Shown here one piece after another: positions 38,745 through 46,598 of a DNA stretch of 64,000 bases; positions within the stretch are counted from its first letter, which is position 1, and every line of letters begins with the position of its first letter. The translations under genes were made by a program, and so were the position numbers. The notes beneath the pieces are model-generated. The model was not told the DNA's origin, did not search any database, and saw only the letters and a list, made by a program, of their open reading frames with translations. This stretch comes from Wolbachia endosymbiont (group A) of Longitarsus flavicornis (GTDB lineage Bacteria > Pseudomonadota > Alphaproteobacteria > Rickettsiales > Anaplasmataceae), in NCBI RefSeq assembly GCF_963931955.1, contig NZ_OZ008337.1, positions 930,001 through 994,000 on the forward strand. Reading direction: 5' to 3'.

Positions 38745-38773
38745 AATTCTAGAACAGTATTTGAGAGGTTATT

Positions 38774-39361
38774 ATGGTGGCAATTTTAAATGTAACAAAA
38801 GGCAAGAATAAAGTTATTACATCTGGGTTAGCTGGAGCTTTATCAGCTTTAATATTTTTAACAGCAATCCACATTGCCGCAAAGATAGCCATTATCGTTG
38901 CTGCTGCTGTAGTTACTTACTTATTACTTTCGCTGATTCATAAAATAAGAACTAAAAAAGAACAGCCTGCTGAAATTACTGGTGTTTCAGGAGATAAAGT
39001 TTCAGAAGATGAAGGGTATAGCAGTGTTGATGAAGGTGAAGAAAAAGATACCGTAGAAGAACCAGAAAAAACTGAAGCTGAGTTAGAAGAAGAAATAATA
39101 AGGAAAAGAGCAGAAGAAAAAATGAAAAATGGACTACCTGAACATATGGACCTTGACGGTAACTCACTTGCTGGGGCTGATGATACAAGTCAGACTAAAT
39201 ACGCAACGAACTATATGGATTTAATGCGATCTCCTCCTCAGCATATGAATGGAGCTTACCGAGAAATCAAAGAACCTACCAATGCTCCGAGAACTTCCGT
39301 AAGTAATTATCCAATGACAGTACCAGAGCGGCTAACTGCGGCTAACTATGGAAAATATTAG
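38774..39361 (+). CDS. Small acidic membrane protein (hypothetical)
   Basis: I do not recognise this 195-residue protein. Two adjoining hydrophobic segments (about 18-36 and 38-56) are followed by a strongly acidic stretch (70-115, rich in Glu/Asp) and a polar Pro/Met/Tyr-containing tail. It has a GAGAGG ribosome site and a near-consensus promoter. The stop TAG is made of the TA target and the first G of the element inserted at 39361. Without the insert the frame would run only two residues further, so the effect is small. Confidence 0.75.
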   Translation: MVAILNVTKGKNKVITSGLAGALSALIFLTAIHIAAKIAIIVAAAVVTYLLLSLIHKIRTKKEQPAEITGVSGDKVSEDEGYSSVDEGEEKDTVEEPEKTEAELEEEIIRKRAEEKMKNGLPEHMDLDGNSLAGADDTSQTKYATNYMDLMRSPPQHMNGAYREIKEPTNAPRTSVSNYPMTVPERLTAANYGKY

Positions 39362-40170
39362 ATCTCTTGCATAACCATATAACATTGGGAATAGAAACGA
39401 AAAAACTTCCTTGACAAACTCCGCCAGCCTCCTTATCATGAAACTGAAGCTATTTATTTATCTTCTCTGTACAGATTAAATGACAAAAAAACTCACGTAT
39501 CTGGCGTCTCATGTTTAATTTTTTGCACTATGTGCACTCTATGTCTTTATCAAATTTCTGGGTTTTTACCTACACAAGCTGAAATACGCTTATAAAGCAT
39601 TTAAAACATTAAAAAACGCCAACTTAAAAAATGGATAGTGAATAACTAGCTACCCTAGGGTTTCTTTTGCCTTTTTTTCTGTTTAGTAAATTTCTTAACG
39701 TTTATAATTTAGATTAGTTGCGGCTTAAAAGCAGCTAAATCGCGGTTATTAAGTGTTTAGAATAAAAAAACGCCATACTTGAAAGTATAATGTAAGTAAT
39801 TAGCCAACCACGGGGCTTCTTTTGCCTTTTTTTTCGTTTGGTAAATTTCTTAATATTTATGGCTAAACGACAACCGTCATCCCGCTACGTGTTAGCGGGA
39901 TCTAGCTTACTATTACCCACAAATAAAAACATAGTATTGTATTTACTCAAATAATTTAATTTTATTAACCTGAAAACTTATTAGATTAAAATTATTAAAT
40001 TAAGAGTTATAATTTTAGCAACTAAACGCTGTAAATTGCACCATATAAACAGTTATTTCAAGCAAAAGTTATGCCATTAAGAGCTATGCAACAAACATTT
40101 ATATTTGTGGGTAATAGTAAGCGTGTTAGCTATACCTTTTTTCTACTTAGTTTTGGTTATGCAAGAAGTC
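39361..40170 (+). repeat. 810-bp MITE-like element with IS5-like ends
   Basis: The left end is GATCTCTTGCATAACC, the right end reverse complement GACTTCTTGCATAACC, and there is a TA on both sides (39359-39360, 40171-40172). It holds no ORF of note. Two internal copies of a block TTCTTTTGCC-poly-T-GGTAAATTTCTTAA are present. The left 500 bases match the element at 62426. The outer bases GACTTCTT and the TA target are those of the IS5 copies here, so mobilisation by that family is a reasonable guess. Confidence 0.75.
39905..40122. repeat. Nested 218-bp element with 21-bp perfect inverted ends
   Basis: The 21 bases at 39905-39925 are exactly reverse-complementary to 40102-40122. The interior is very A/T-rich and non-coding. 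It lies within the right half of the 810-bp element, directly behind a palindrome fragment, and is absent from the sister copy at 62426. It is therefore probably a later insertion. Confidence 0.65.
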
Positions 40171-40195
40171 TATTGTTAACCAACGTGGTTAAAGT

Positions 40196-40933
40196 TTATA
40201 TCAAACTCTCCATCTTATATTGAGGATCAGATGCAATGCCATACACTCTATTTGGCGGAGCAATTTTGTTCTCTATACCAAAAACTATACCTTCAATTAT
40301 TGCTGTAAGTACCTTTTCAAGGTTACAATCTGCTCCAGGAACACGGTGCTCTAGGCGGCATCTTTTGGAATCGTTGCCAAAATGGGGAATTCTTATCGCA
40401 GCAGTTCTGTTATTTACTCCCCAACTAATCGTAGTTGGAGTATGAATATCCGGGTACTGAAATCTTAAATATGAATCATCATTTGGAGCAAAGAACAACA
40501 TATGTTTTTTCATCATTGCACATAATCCACCAATACTGTGAATCAGATAGTCACTGTACTTTTGCTCATTGCTATAAAATAAGTTATCGTTATTTGAATT
40601 CACGAGATTAACATGCACATTTAATGCACTGCCTGCTCTATCCAAATAGGGCTTTGCTTTAAAAGAAACATTCCCACCTAGTTTTTGTGCTGTTTCAGTA
40701 AGTGATTGTTTTGCTAACTCAAAATGCTTGATTAAATTGTCGGAGTTTGTATAACAACCACTTTTTATCTCATATTGATGTGTAGAATTCTCCTTCTCGC
40801 AAGAAAATTCAAGAGATGCTATTTTATTTTTGATGCTACTCAGAAATAAATATTCTTTTTCTATTCCTTCAATGTAAAACTCTAGTTCAATACCGAATAC
40901 AGCATGACAACTCAAATTATTTAATATAATCAT
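40196..40933 (-). CDS. Glutamine synthetase-like protein, catalytic-domain only
   Basis: The 245-residue protein has the glutamine synthetase catalytic fold motifs in order: GIELEFYI at 14-21 (a Glu pair), a substrate/metal His in ALNVHVNL, NNRTAAIRIP and RLEHRVPGADCNL. The N-terminal beta-grasp domain of true synthetases (450 residues or more) is absent and the spacing is shortened. It may be a gamma-glutamyl ligase of another substrate or a decaying relic; motif conservation argues for some function. Confidence 0.75.
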   Translation of the reverse strand: MIILNNLSCHAVFGIELEFYIEGIEKEYLFLSSIKNKIASLEFSCEKENSTHQYEIKSGCYTNSDNLIKHFELAKQSLTETAQKLGGNVSFKAKPYLDRAGSALNVHVNLVNSNNDNLFYSNEQKYSDYLIHSIGGLCAMMKKHMLFFAPNDDSYLRFQYPDIHTPTTISWGVNNRTAAIRIPHFGNDSKRCRLEHRVPGADCNLEKVLTAIIEGIVFGIENKIAPPNRVYGIASDPQYKMESLI

Positions 40934-41080
40934 AAATTTGCTTCAGTAAATCTATATTAGGTTAGCTATATTTATATGAATACTTTACTTATTTGCCAGT
41001 AAATTTAACATCTTATTTATACATAATGTATTACTATTTTTAATAGCATGCTTCTAATCCTCGATACAAGCGACATTTAC

Positions 41081-41117
41081 AAATTGATCATTTTTTTGAA
41101 ATAAAAATGATCAATTT
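41081..41117. promoter_or_regulatory. 15-bp perfect inverted repeat upstream of dnaA
   Basis: AAATTGATCATTTTT and its exact complement are separated by a 7-base loop, about 140 bases before the dnaA start. It could be an operator or the transcription end of a neighbour. The surrounding gap 40934-41247 has no gene and no clear cluster of DnaA boxes. In Wolbachia the replication origin is reported to lie elsewhere, so I do not call this an origin. Confidence 0.5.
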
Positions 41118-41259
41118 TAGTGTTTTTATACCCTTTACAACCCATCAAAAAATCACCATAATTTTTAGTATGTATTAAGTAGTATTAGCTTTTCATTTTG
41201 CAGTAAGCTATTGATTATCTTATGTTTTTCTAATTATTGCTTTTTTCTTGGTGTGGTAT

Positions 41260-42642
41260 ATGAACTTAACTAGCCCTAAGGTTTCTACTATGTTTTTTGA
41301 TCAGATTATTACAGTAACAGATCACAATGTTACTTGGGAAAAAATCCAAAATTGTCTTTATAATCTTTATGGAGAAGCAACATATAACAGCTGGCTGAGT
41401 TCGCTAAAATTTGTCAGTAGCAGAAATGGGGAAGTTCTTTTATCCGTGTCAACAAGGTTTATAAAAGAGTGGATTACAGTTCATTACATGAAAAAAATAT
41501 TATCATTATGGCAAAGCGAAGATAAAAGTATACGTTCTATTGATATTCAAGTAATTGAGGAAAGGAATTCAAATTTTAATGTTATACTAAAAAACAGAGA
41601 GGAAAGTAATCATAATCTTGGTTCGCCGCTGGATCCAAGGTTCACTTTTGATAATTTTGTAGTGGGAAAGCCAAATGAATTAGCATTTACGGCGGCAAAG
41701 CGTGTGGCAGAATCTATAGATCCAATATTAGGTAGCAATCCTTTGTTTCTATATGGTGGAGTGGGACTTGGTAAAACACATCTAATGCATGCTATAGCTT
41801 GGCACATAGTCAATTCCCCATCAGAAAAAAGAAAAGTAGTATATTTATCAGCAGAGAAATTCATGTACCAATATATTACAGCGCTGCGAAGCAAAGATAT
41901 TATGTTATTTAAAGAGCAATTTAGATCAGTAGATGTATTGATGGTAGATGATGTGCAATTTATCAGTGGTAAAGATAGTACACAAGAAGAATTTTTTCAC
42001 ACTTTCAATGCATTGATAGACCAAAATAAACAATTGGTTATATCAGCTGATAGGTCTCCTAGTGATCTTGATGGAGTGGAAGAAAGAATAAAATCACGAC
42101 TCGGTTGGGGGTTGGTGGCAGATATTAATGAAACAACTTTTGAATTAAGACTTGGTATATTGCAGGCAAAAGTGGAGCAGATGAATATGTATGTTCCGAA
42201 AGATGTCCTAGAGTTTTTAGCAAGGAACATAAAATCTAATATAAGAGAATTAGAAGGAGCATTAAATAAGGTTGCCCATACCTCATTAATTGGAAGAAGT
42301 ATGACGGTAGAATCAGCTAGTGAAACCCTAATCGATCTTCTTAGGTCAAATCATAGGTCAGTCACAATAGAAGAAATACAAAAGAAAGTAGCTGAATTTT
42401 TCAATATAAAGGTTGCAGATATGCAATCTAATAGAAGGCTTCGCAGTCTTGCAAGGCCAAGACAAATAGCTATGTATTTTGCCAAAAAATTTACGCAAAA
42501 AAGCCTACCAGATATTGGAAGAAGCTTTGGTGGCAGAGACCATGCTACTGTTATACATGCAGTAAAGCAAGTAGAAAATTTTATAAGAACCGACTCAAAA
42601 TTTGCTGATGAAATCAATCGATTAAAAAAAATGTTTAAGTAG
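41260..42642 (+). CDS. dnaA: Chromosomal replication initiator DnaA
   Basis: The 460-residue protein has domain I (WEKIQNCLYNLYGEATYNSWL), then the AAA+ domain with Walker A GGVGLGKTHLM, Walker B LMVDDVQFI and sensor motifs. Domain IV ends with the DnaA signature GGRDHATVIHAVKQVE. It opens the origin by binding DnaA boxes. An in-frame TTG at 41248 and an ATG at 41290 are other possible starts. Its partner Hda-like protein is at 1779. Confidence 0.95.
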   Translation: MNLTSPKVSTMFFDQIITVTDHNVTWEKIQNCLYNLYGEATYNSWLSSLKFVSSRNGEVLLSVSTRFIKEWITVHYMKKILSLWQSEDKSIRSIDIQVIEERNSNFNVILKNREESNHNLGSPLDPRFTFDNFVVGKPNELAFTAAKRVAESIDPILGSNPLFLYGGVGLGKTHLMHAIAWHIVNSPSEKRKVVYLSAEKFMYQYITALRSKDIMLFKEQFRSVDVLMVDDVQFISGKDSTQEEFFHTFNALIDQNKQLVISADRSPSDLDGVEERIKSRLGWGLVADINETTFELRLGILQAKVEQMNMYVPKDVLEFLARNIKSNIRELEGALNKVAHTSLIGRSMTVESASETLIDLLRSNHRSVTIEEIQKKVAEFFNIKVADMQSNRRLRSLARPRQIAMYFAKKFTQKSLPDIGRSFGGRDHATVIHAVKQVENFIRTDSKFADEINRLKKMFK

Positions 42643-42986
42643 CGTTTTTAAAATAGCTAATAACAAATCCTAAAATGGTATCTCTTGGCCGCTAACAAGT
42701 AGCGGGATGACGGTTCTTCAAATCTTCAAGGTGTCATCCCAGTGCTTGACTACTTGGATCCAGGAAAAAGAATGGTGTCATGAAAGTAGCCTCCTTCTCC
42801 TGTCATCCCAGTGCTCCTATAATGTCATCCAAGTAGCGTGACACTGGGATCTAGTCTTTATTATGCAGCCACTTATTTAAAGTTAAGTTTTCTGGATCCC
42901 AGACTGGGATGACATCATCCTTTTTTAGGATTCCAGCGTCACGCGCTGGAATGACACCCTTGGTGGCAGACAGCTAAAGAAAAATA
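42643..42986. repeat. Cluster of intergenic palindromes
   Basis: The 344-base gap holds several GTCATCCCAGTGC-type hairpins, CGCTA...TAGCG and ATTCCAGCG/CGCTGGAAT. About 200 bases (42770-42960) recur, inverted, at 62950-63185 within the 819-bp element. No gene is seen. Confidence 0.7.
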
Positions 42987-43496
42987 TCAACTAGGTTTAT
43001 AGTCTATTACTACTGTTTTTGCAATTTTATCATAAAAAGTCTGCTTGCGCCGGTCGAATATCGCAAATATTAAAACTAAAATTGGTAAAATTATAGACCA
43101 CCGAGAAACATAGTGAGTCAGCAAAGAAGAAATAATCGAGAAAATTGTCTGAGAAATACTTCTCACTGCTGCTTGTGTTAGGGTGGTACTTTTAAGTGTA
43201 CCTACATCTTTGATATACATGCCACACAACAGCTTTCCTGGAGTACCACCAAGTTTTGTTATCATTAGTATTTCTAATACTGTGCACAGCGCTGATGCAA
43301 AGATTTCATAATAGAAATATGTTGATTGTTTAGTTTCATCAAGAAGATCAACATAGATCTCACTATTGTCTTGTAATGCAATAGACAAGATCAAAATGAG
43401 TAAAGGAAAGTACAGTATGATACAGTCAAGTATTACTGCTACAGTACGCCTTGTGAATCCTACATAATTTACTTTAACATTTATTTCAGTATCCAT
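42987..43496 (-). CDS. RDD-family membrane protein
   Basis: The 169-residue protein opens with GFTRRTVAVILDCIIL, the Arg and Asp pattern of the RDD family. It has three to four hydrophobic segments (20-42, 60-80, 128-150) and a central GGTPGKLLCGMYI. Family members are poorly understood; some act in Na+ or proton exchange. No partner gene adjoins. Confidence 0.8.
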   Translation of the reverse strand: MDTEINVKVNYVGFTRRTVAVILDCIILYFPLLILILSIALQDNSEIYVDLLDETKQSTYFYYEIFASALCTVLEILMITKLGGTPGKLLCGMYIKDVGTLKSTTLTQAAVRSISQTIFSIISSLLTHYVSRWSIILPILVLIFAIFDRRKQTFYDKIAKTVVIDYKPS

Positions 43497-43632
43497 AACC
43501 CACCTATATTTTACTGACTAATATAAAAGTATTTTATTACATAACCGTAAATATACTAATATGGGTAATATTAGCTACTTGTGCCACTCTATTATTTGAA
43601 TTAACATTAAATCATTTACAGTTAAGGAAGTT

Positions 43633-45060
43633 ATGTCAACACCAATCACAGTTGCATATGGTGACGGTATCGGACCAGAGATTATGGAAGCGGTGCTGTC
43701 GATATTGCGCGAAGCGGAAGCAAAGATCTCAATAGATATTATTGAAATAGGTGAGCGTGTTTATAGTAAGGAATGGTCTCACGGAATTTCTCCAAGTGGT
43801 TGGGAGTCTATTGAAAGGACAAAGATATTACTTAAATCTCCAACAACAACTCCGCAAGGTAAAGGCCACAAAAGCTTGAACGTTGCACTGAGAAAAAATC
43901 TAGGGTTATATGCAAACATCAGGCCGTGTATTTCATATCATCCTGTTATAGAAAATAAATTCGATAAGTTTGATATCGTAGTGATACGCGAAAATGAAGA
44001 GGACGTTTACACCGGAATAGAGCACAGGCTCACTGGTGACTCTTACCAATGCACTAAAATTATTACTAGATCTGGCTCAGAGAAGATATGCAGGTACGCT
44101 TTTGAATATGCAAAAAAACATAGTAGAAAGAAGGTAACTTGTCTTACTAAAGATAACATAATGAAAATGACTGACGGAACTTTCCATGCAGCGTTTGATC
44201 GCATTGCAAAGGAATACCCGGACATAAAGGCAGAACATTATATAGTTGATATTGGCATGGCACGTGTTGCCACAGAACCGGAGAATTTCGATGTTATAGT
44301 AACCGAGAACTTATATGGCGATATATTATCGGACATTGTGGCGCAAACCTCTGGATCTGTGGGACTCGCTGGAAGTAGCAATATAGGTAATGAATATGCA
44401 ATGTTTGAAGCAGTGCACGGTTCTGCTCCTGATATTGCAGGAAAAAACATAGCTAATCCTTCTGGTCTTTTAAATGCTGCAGTGCATATGTTGGTCTACA
44501 TCGGTCAAGTGAGTACTGCAAAACTAATTTACGATGCATGGCTCAAGACTTTGGAGGATGGAATACACACTGCCGATTTATATAAGGAGAAAAGGAGTAA
44601 ACAGAAAGTTGGTACAAAAGAATTTGCAGAAGCTGTTATAGATAATCTAGGAAAAAAACCGAAAACATTATCTGAGCTTATAATTGGCAGTGATCCAAAT
44701 AGTAAAGTGGATAAAATACAGGATAATTATGAACAGGATTATAAGATTAAAAAACTAGTGGGTAGCGATATAACGCTTGCTTGGAACAAATCCAGCAATT
44801 TTGATCAAGTAGTAAAGTTATTTGAATCAAGTAATCTGCAAATGATAGCAATATACTCAAAAGGACTTGCAATTTGGCCAGGAAGTTCAAAATCTTTAAG
44901 AGACCAAATAACCTGTAGGTTTATCGCAAATAATGAAAAGCAAGCTATTACAAATAGTGATGTAAATAACTTGCTAATCAAACTCGAGGAAAATAGCTTT
45001 GACGTGGTGAGAATGGATAAGTTGTATTTATATGATGGGAAAGAGGGGTTTTTCTCTTAA
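43633..45060 (+). CDS. icd: Isocitrate dehydrogenase, rickettsial type
   Basis: The 475-residue enzyme decarboxylates isocitrate to 2-oxoglutarate. The isocitrate/isopropylmalate dehydrogenase fold is clear: GDGIGPEIM at 10-18, LRKNLGLYANIRPC, RENEEDVYTGIEHR and NLYGDILSDIVAQTSGSVGLAGSSNIG, then FEAVHGSAPDIAG. A C-terminal extension of some 140 residues fits the long rickettsial form. NADP use is assumed from the family. Confidence 0.94.
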   Translation: MSTPITVAYGDGIGPEIMEAVLSILREAEAKISIDIIEIGERVYSKEWSHGISPSGWESIERTKILLKSPTTTPQGKGHKSLNVALRKNLGLYANIRPCISYHPVIENKFDKFDIVVIRENEEDVYTGIEHRLTGDSYQCTKIITRSGSEKICRYAFEYAKKHSRKKVTCLTKDNIMKMTDGTFHAAFDRIAKEYPDIKAEHYIVDIGMARVATEPENFDVIVTENLYGDILSDIVAQTSGSVGLAGSSNIGNEYAMFEAVHGSAPDIAGKNIANPSGLLNAAVHMLVYIGQVSTAKLIYDAWLKTLEDGIHTADLYKEKRSKQKVGTKEFAEAVIDNLGKKPKTLSELIIGSDPNSKVDKIQDNYEQDYKIKKLVGSDITLAWNKSSNFDQVVKLFESSNLQMIAIYSKGLAIWPGSSKSLRDQITCRFIANNEKQAITNSDVNNLLIKLEENSFDVVRMDKLYLYDGKEGFFS

Positions 45061-45136
45061 TGATCGTTATATCAACTATGTTTTTTTAACACTTCCGGTA
45101 GACAATGTTCGTACAGATACTGTCTTTCATGTCAAT

Positions 45137-45323
45137 AGTAATTTTAAAAAACTTTTTAAACCGAATTTAAATTCCATTGATTAGTGTAGCTGTGCTTTAA
45201 GTTTGTGCGGACGCACAGCTACACTAATTTAGGGAAGCTGACCTATTTGTTACATTTCTCAGTAAAAACTCTACTATCTCTGGTCAAAGAGTTAGAAAAG
45301 GTAAGCAACTTTCTCATGTCAAT
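45137..45323. repeat. 187-bp insert in IS110 copy B with 10-bp direct repeats
   Basis: TCATGTCAAT occurs at 45127-45136 and 45314-45323; in copy A the region between is missing. The insert contains a perfect 16-bp inverted repeat (45180-45195 with 45213-45228; ATTAGTGTAGCTGTGC) and no ORF. A small non-autonomous element with target duplication is the simplest reading. Confidence 0.55.
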
Positions 45324-45326
45324 GAG

Positions 45327-46287
45327 TCACTTAACTAAACCACCATTGAATGGTTGATTGTTTTTAAGAATACCAAAAAATACATGCATTAGTTTTCTCA
45401 TCAGCGCAACAATTATAACCATTGGGCATTTTCCTTTACTTTCTAAACGTTGGCAAAACTTTTGAAAGTGAGAATTATGATTCTTGGCTACTATAGCTGG
45501 CATATAAAGAGCTTTGCGAATACGCTCAGATCCTATTTTACATATTCGACTTTTTTTACTTACGGATGATCCTGATCGATAATGCTGTGGATTTAAACCA
45601 GCAAAGGCTGTGAATTGCCTAGCATGATCAAAATTATCAACTGATGGCATTTCCGCAACAACAGCTATAGCAGTAAGATGTCCTACACCTTTTACAGTCT
45701 TGATATTTTCTATCATATTTTTTAGGTGTGGATGGTTATCTATATGCCTATTAATTTCTCTCTCTAGCGCAGCAATTTGTGTTTCTATTGTAGCAATTAC
45801 TTCAAGTATGGCTTGTTTACAACTGGAATACATGTTTTTGTTTTCTAAGCGATTCGTTTGTTGCAACTTGTCATCTTTGAGCGTTTGCAAACAACGATAA
45901 AGTTCTCTTAAACACCTAACTTCAAGAGGAGCAGGTTTCCAAAGATTAGGTTTATTAGCAATACAAAACCTAGCAATCATGGCAGCGTCTGACTTATCTG
46001 TTTTGTTTCTCAGTAGCTCACTTTTGCCAAAAGCTTTCTGGGTTTGCCACACTTACATTATATCCCAGATCGTACATAAAGTTAACCAAATCTTCACTAT
46101 AGCAACCAGTTGCCTCGAGACATAGATGAATAAGTTTTGCTTCATGATTATTGCACCAAGCTACAAGCTTTTCAAAGCCCTCCTTGTTGTTGTGAAAAAC
46201 TTTATGTCGTTCTTTGCTGCCTACCAACAAACAAGCATCAAATTTTTGTTTAGAAATGTCTACACCTAAAATAGCATTTACTTGCAT
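45327..46287 (-). pseudogene. IS110-family transposase, frame break (copy B)
   Basis: The N-terminal frame (46287 to 46018) carries ILGVDISKQKFDA and CLEATGCYSEDL and stops after NPESFWQK. A different frame then carries AFGKSELLRNKTDKSDAAM and the C-terminal domain with SGSSVSKKS to 45327. The break at SFWQK is the same as in copy A, while the N-terminal frame is otherwise intact. Either both descend from a defective parent, or the join is made by recoding. Confidence 0.85.
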
Positions 46288-46317
46288 AAACCCGTCTCCA
46301 AAACTATAAATAAAACT

Positions 46318-46484
46318 GAGAGTTTAGACCAACCTTGTAAATACGGGATATAATTCCAAAGATACTGTTCAGTCTTTTAACTCTACGTGGAAGGGGAGCA
46401 AATCTGTACGTCGGCCTTGTTGGCATCAGTTGTGCGTCAGCTTCACCCTTCCTGTAAGATATTTTAGCTCTAATATCTTACATA
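46318..46484 (-). ncRNA. Predicted IS110 bridge RNA, copy B
   Basis: On the minus strand, stem 1 is GTAAGATAT/ATATCTTAC (46454-46462, 46473-46481) and stem 2 is GGAAGGG/CCCTTCC (46446-46452, 46389-46395). Both show paired base changes against copy A. The target loop contains AGCTGACGCACAACT (46428-46442), 14 of 15 bases equal to the left flank plus core, and CGTACAG (46404-46410), the exact complement of core plus right flank. The donor loop has ACAGTATCT (46370-46378) and TACAAG (46334-46339), as in copy A. Confidence 0.8.
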
Positions 46485-46598
46485 GTGAAAGATACAAGTT
46501 GTGTGTCAGCTACTTGCATGACACCATTTGTTGTAAACTTGTAAACTCACTTTTTCTTGATTTTTTGGTTTATCTTGTCTACCTATTTTGCCACTCTG

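Larger units (their letters stand above)
45117..46498 (-). mobile_element. IS110-family element, copy B
   Basis: On the minus strand the left end begins CTTGTATC (46498 downward) and the right end is GACAGTAT followed by the CT core (45116-45115). It is 1382 bp, longer than copy A because of a 187-bp insert near the right end. The left flank AGCTGACACACAA-CT and right flank CT-GTACG match the guides in its own RNA. It lies 56 bases beyond the icd stop. Confidence 0.85.

Noticed and set aside
40934..41247. Possible replication origin in front of dnaA
   Set aside because: No cluster of DnaA boxes is seen, and in Wolbachia the origin is reported away from dnaA.
45180..45228. Intrinsic terminator of icd
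   Set aside because: The hairpin lies inside a 187-bp insert within IS110 copy B, has a 17-base loop and no T run, so it is better explained as part of that insert.
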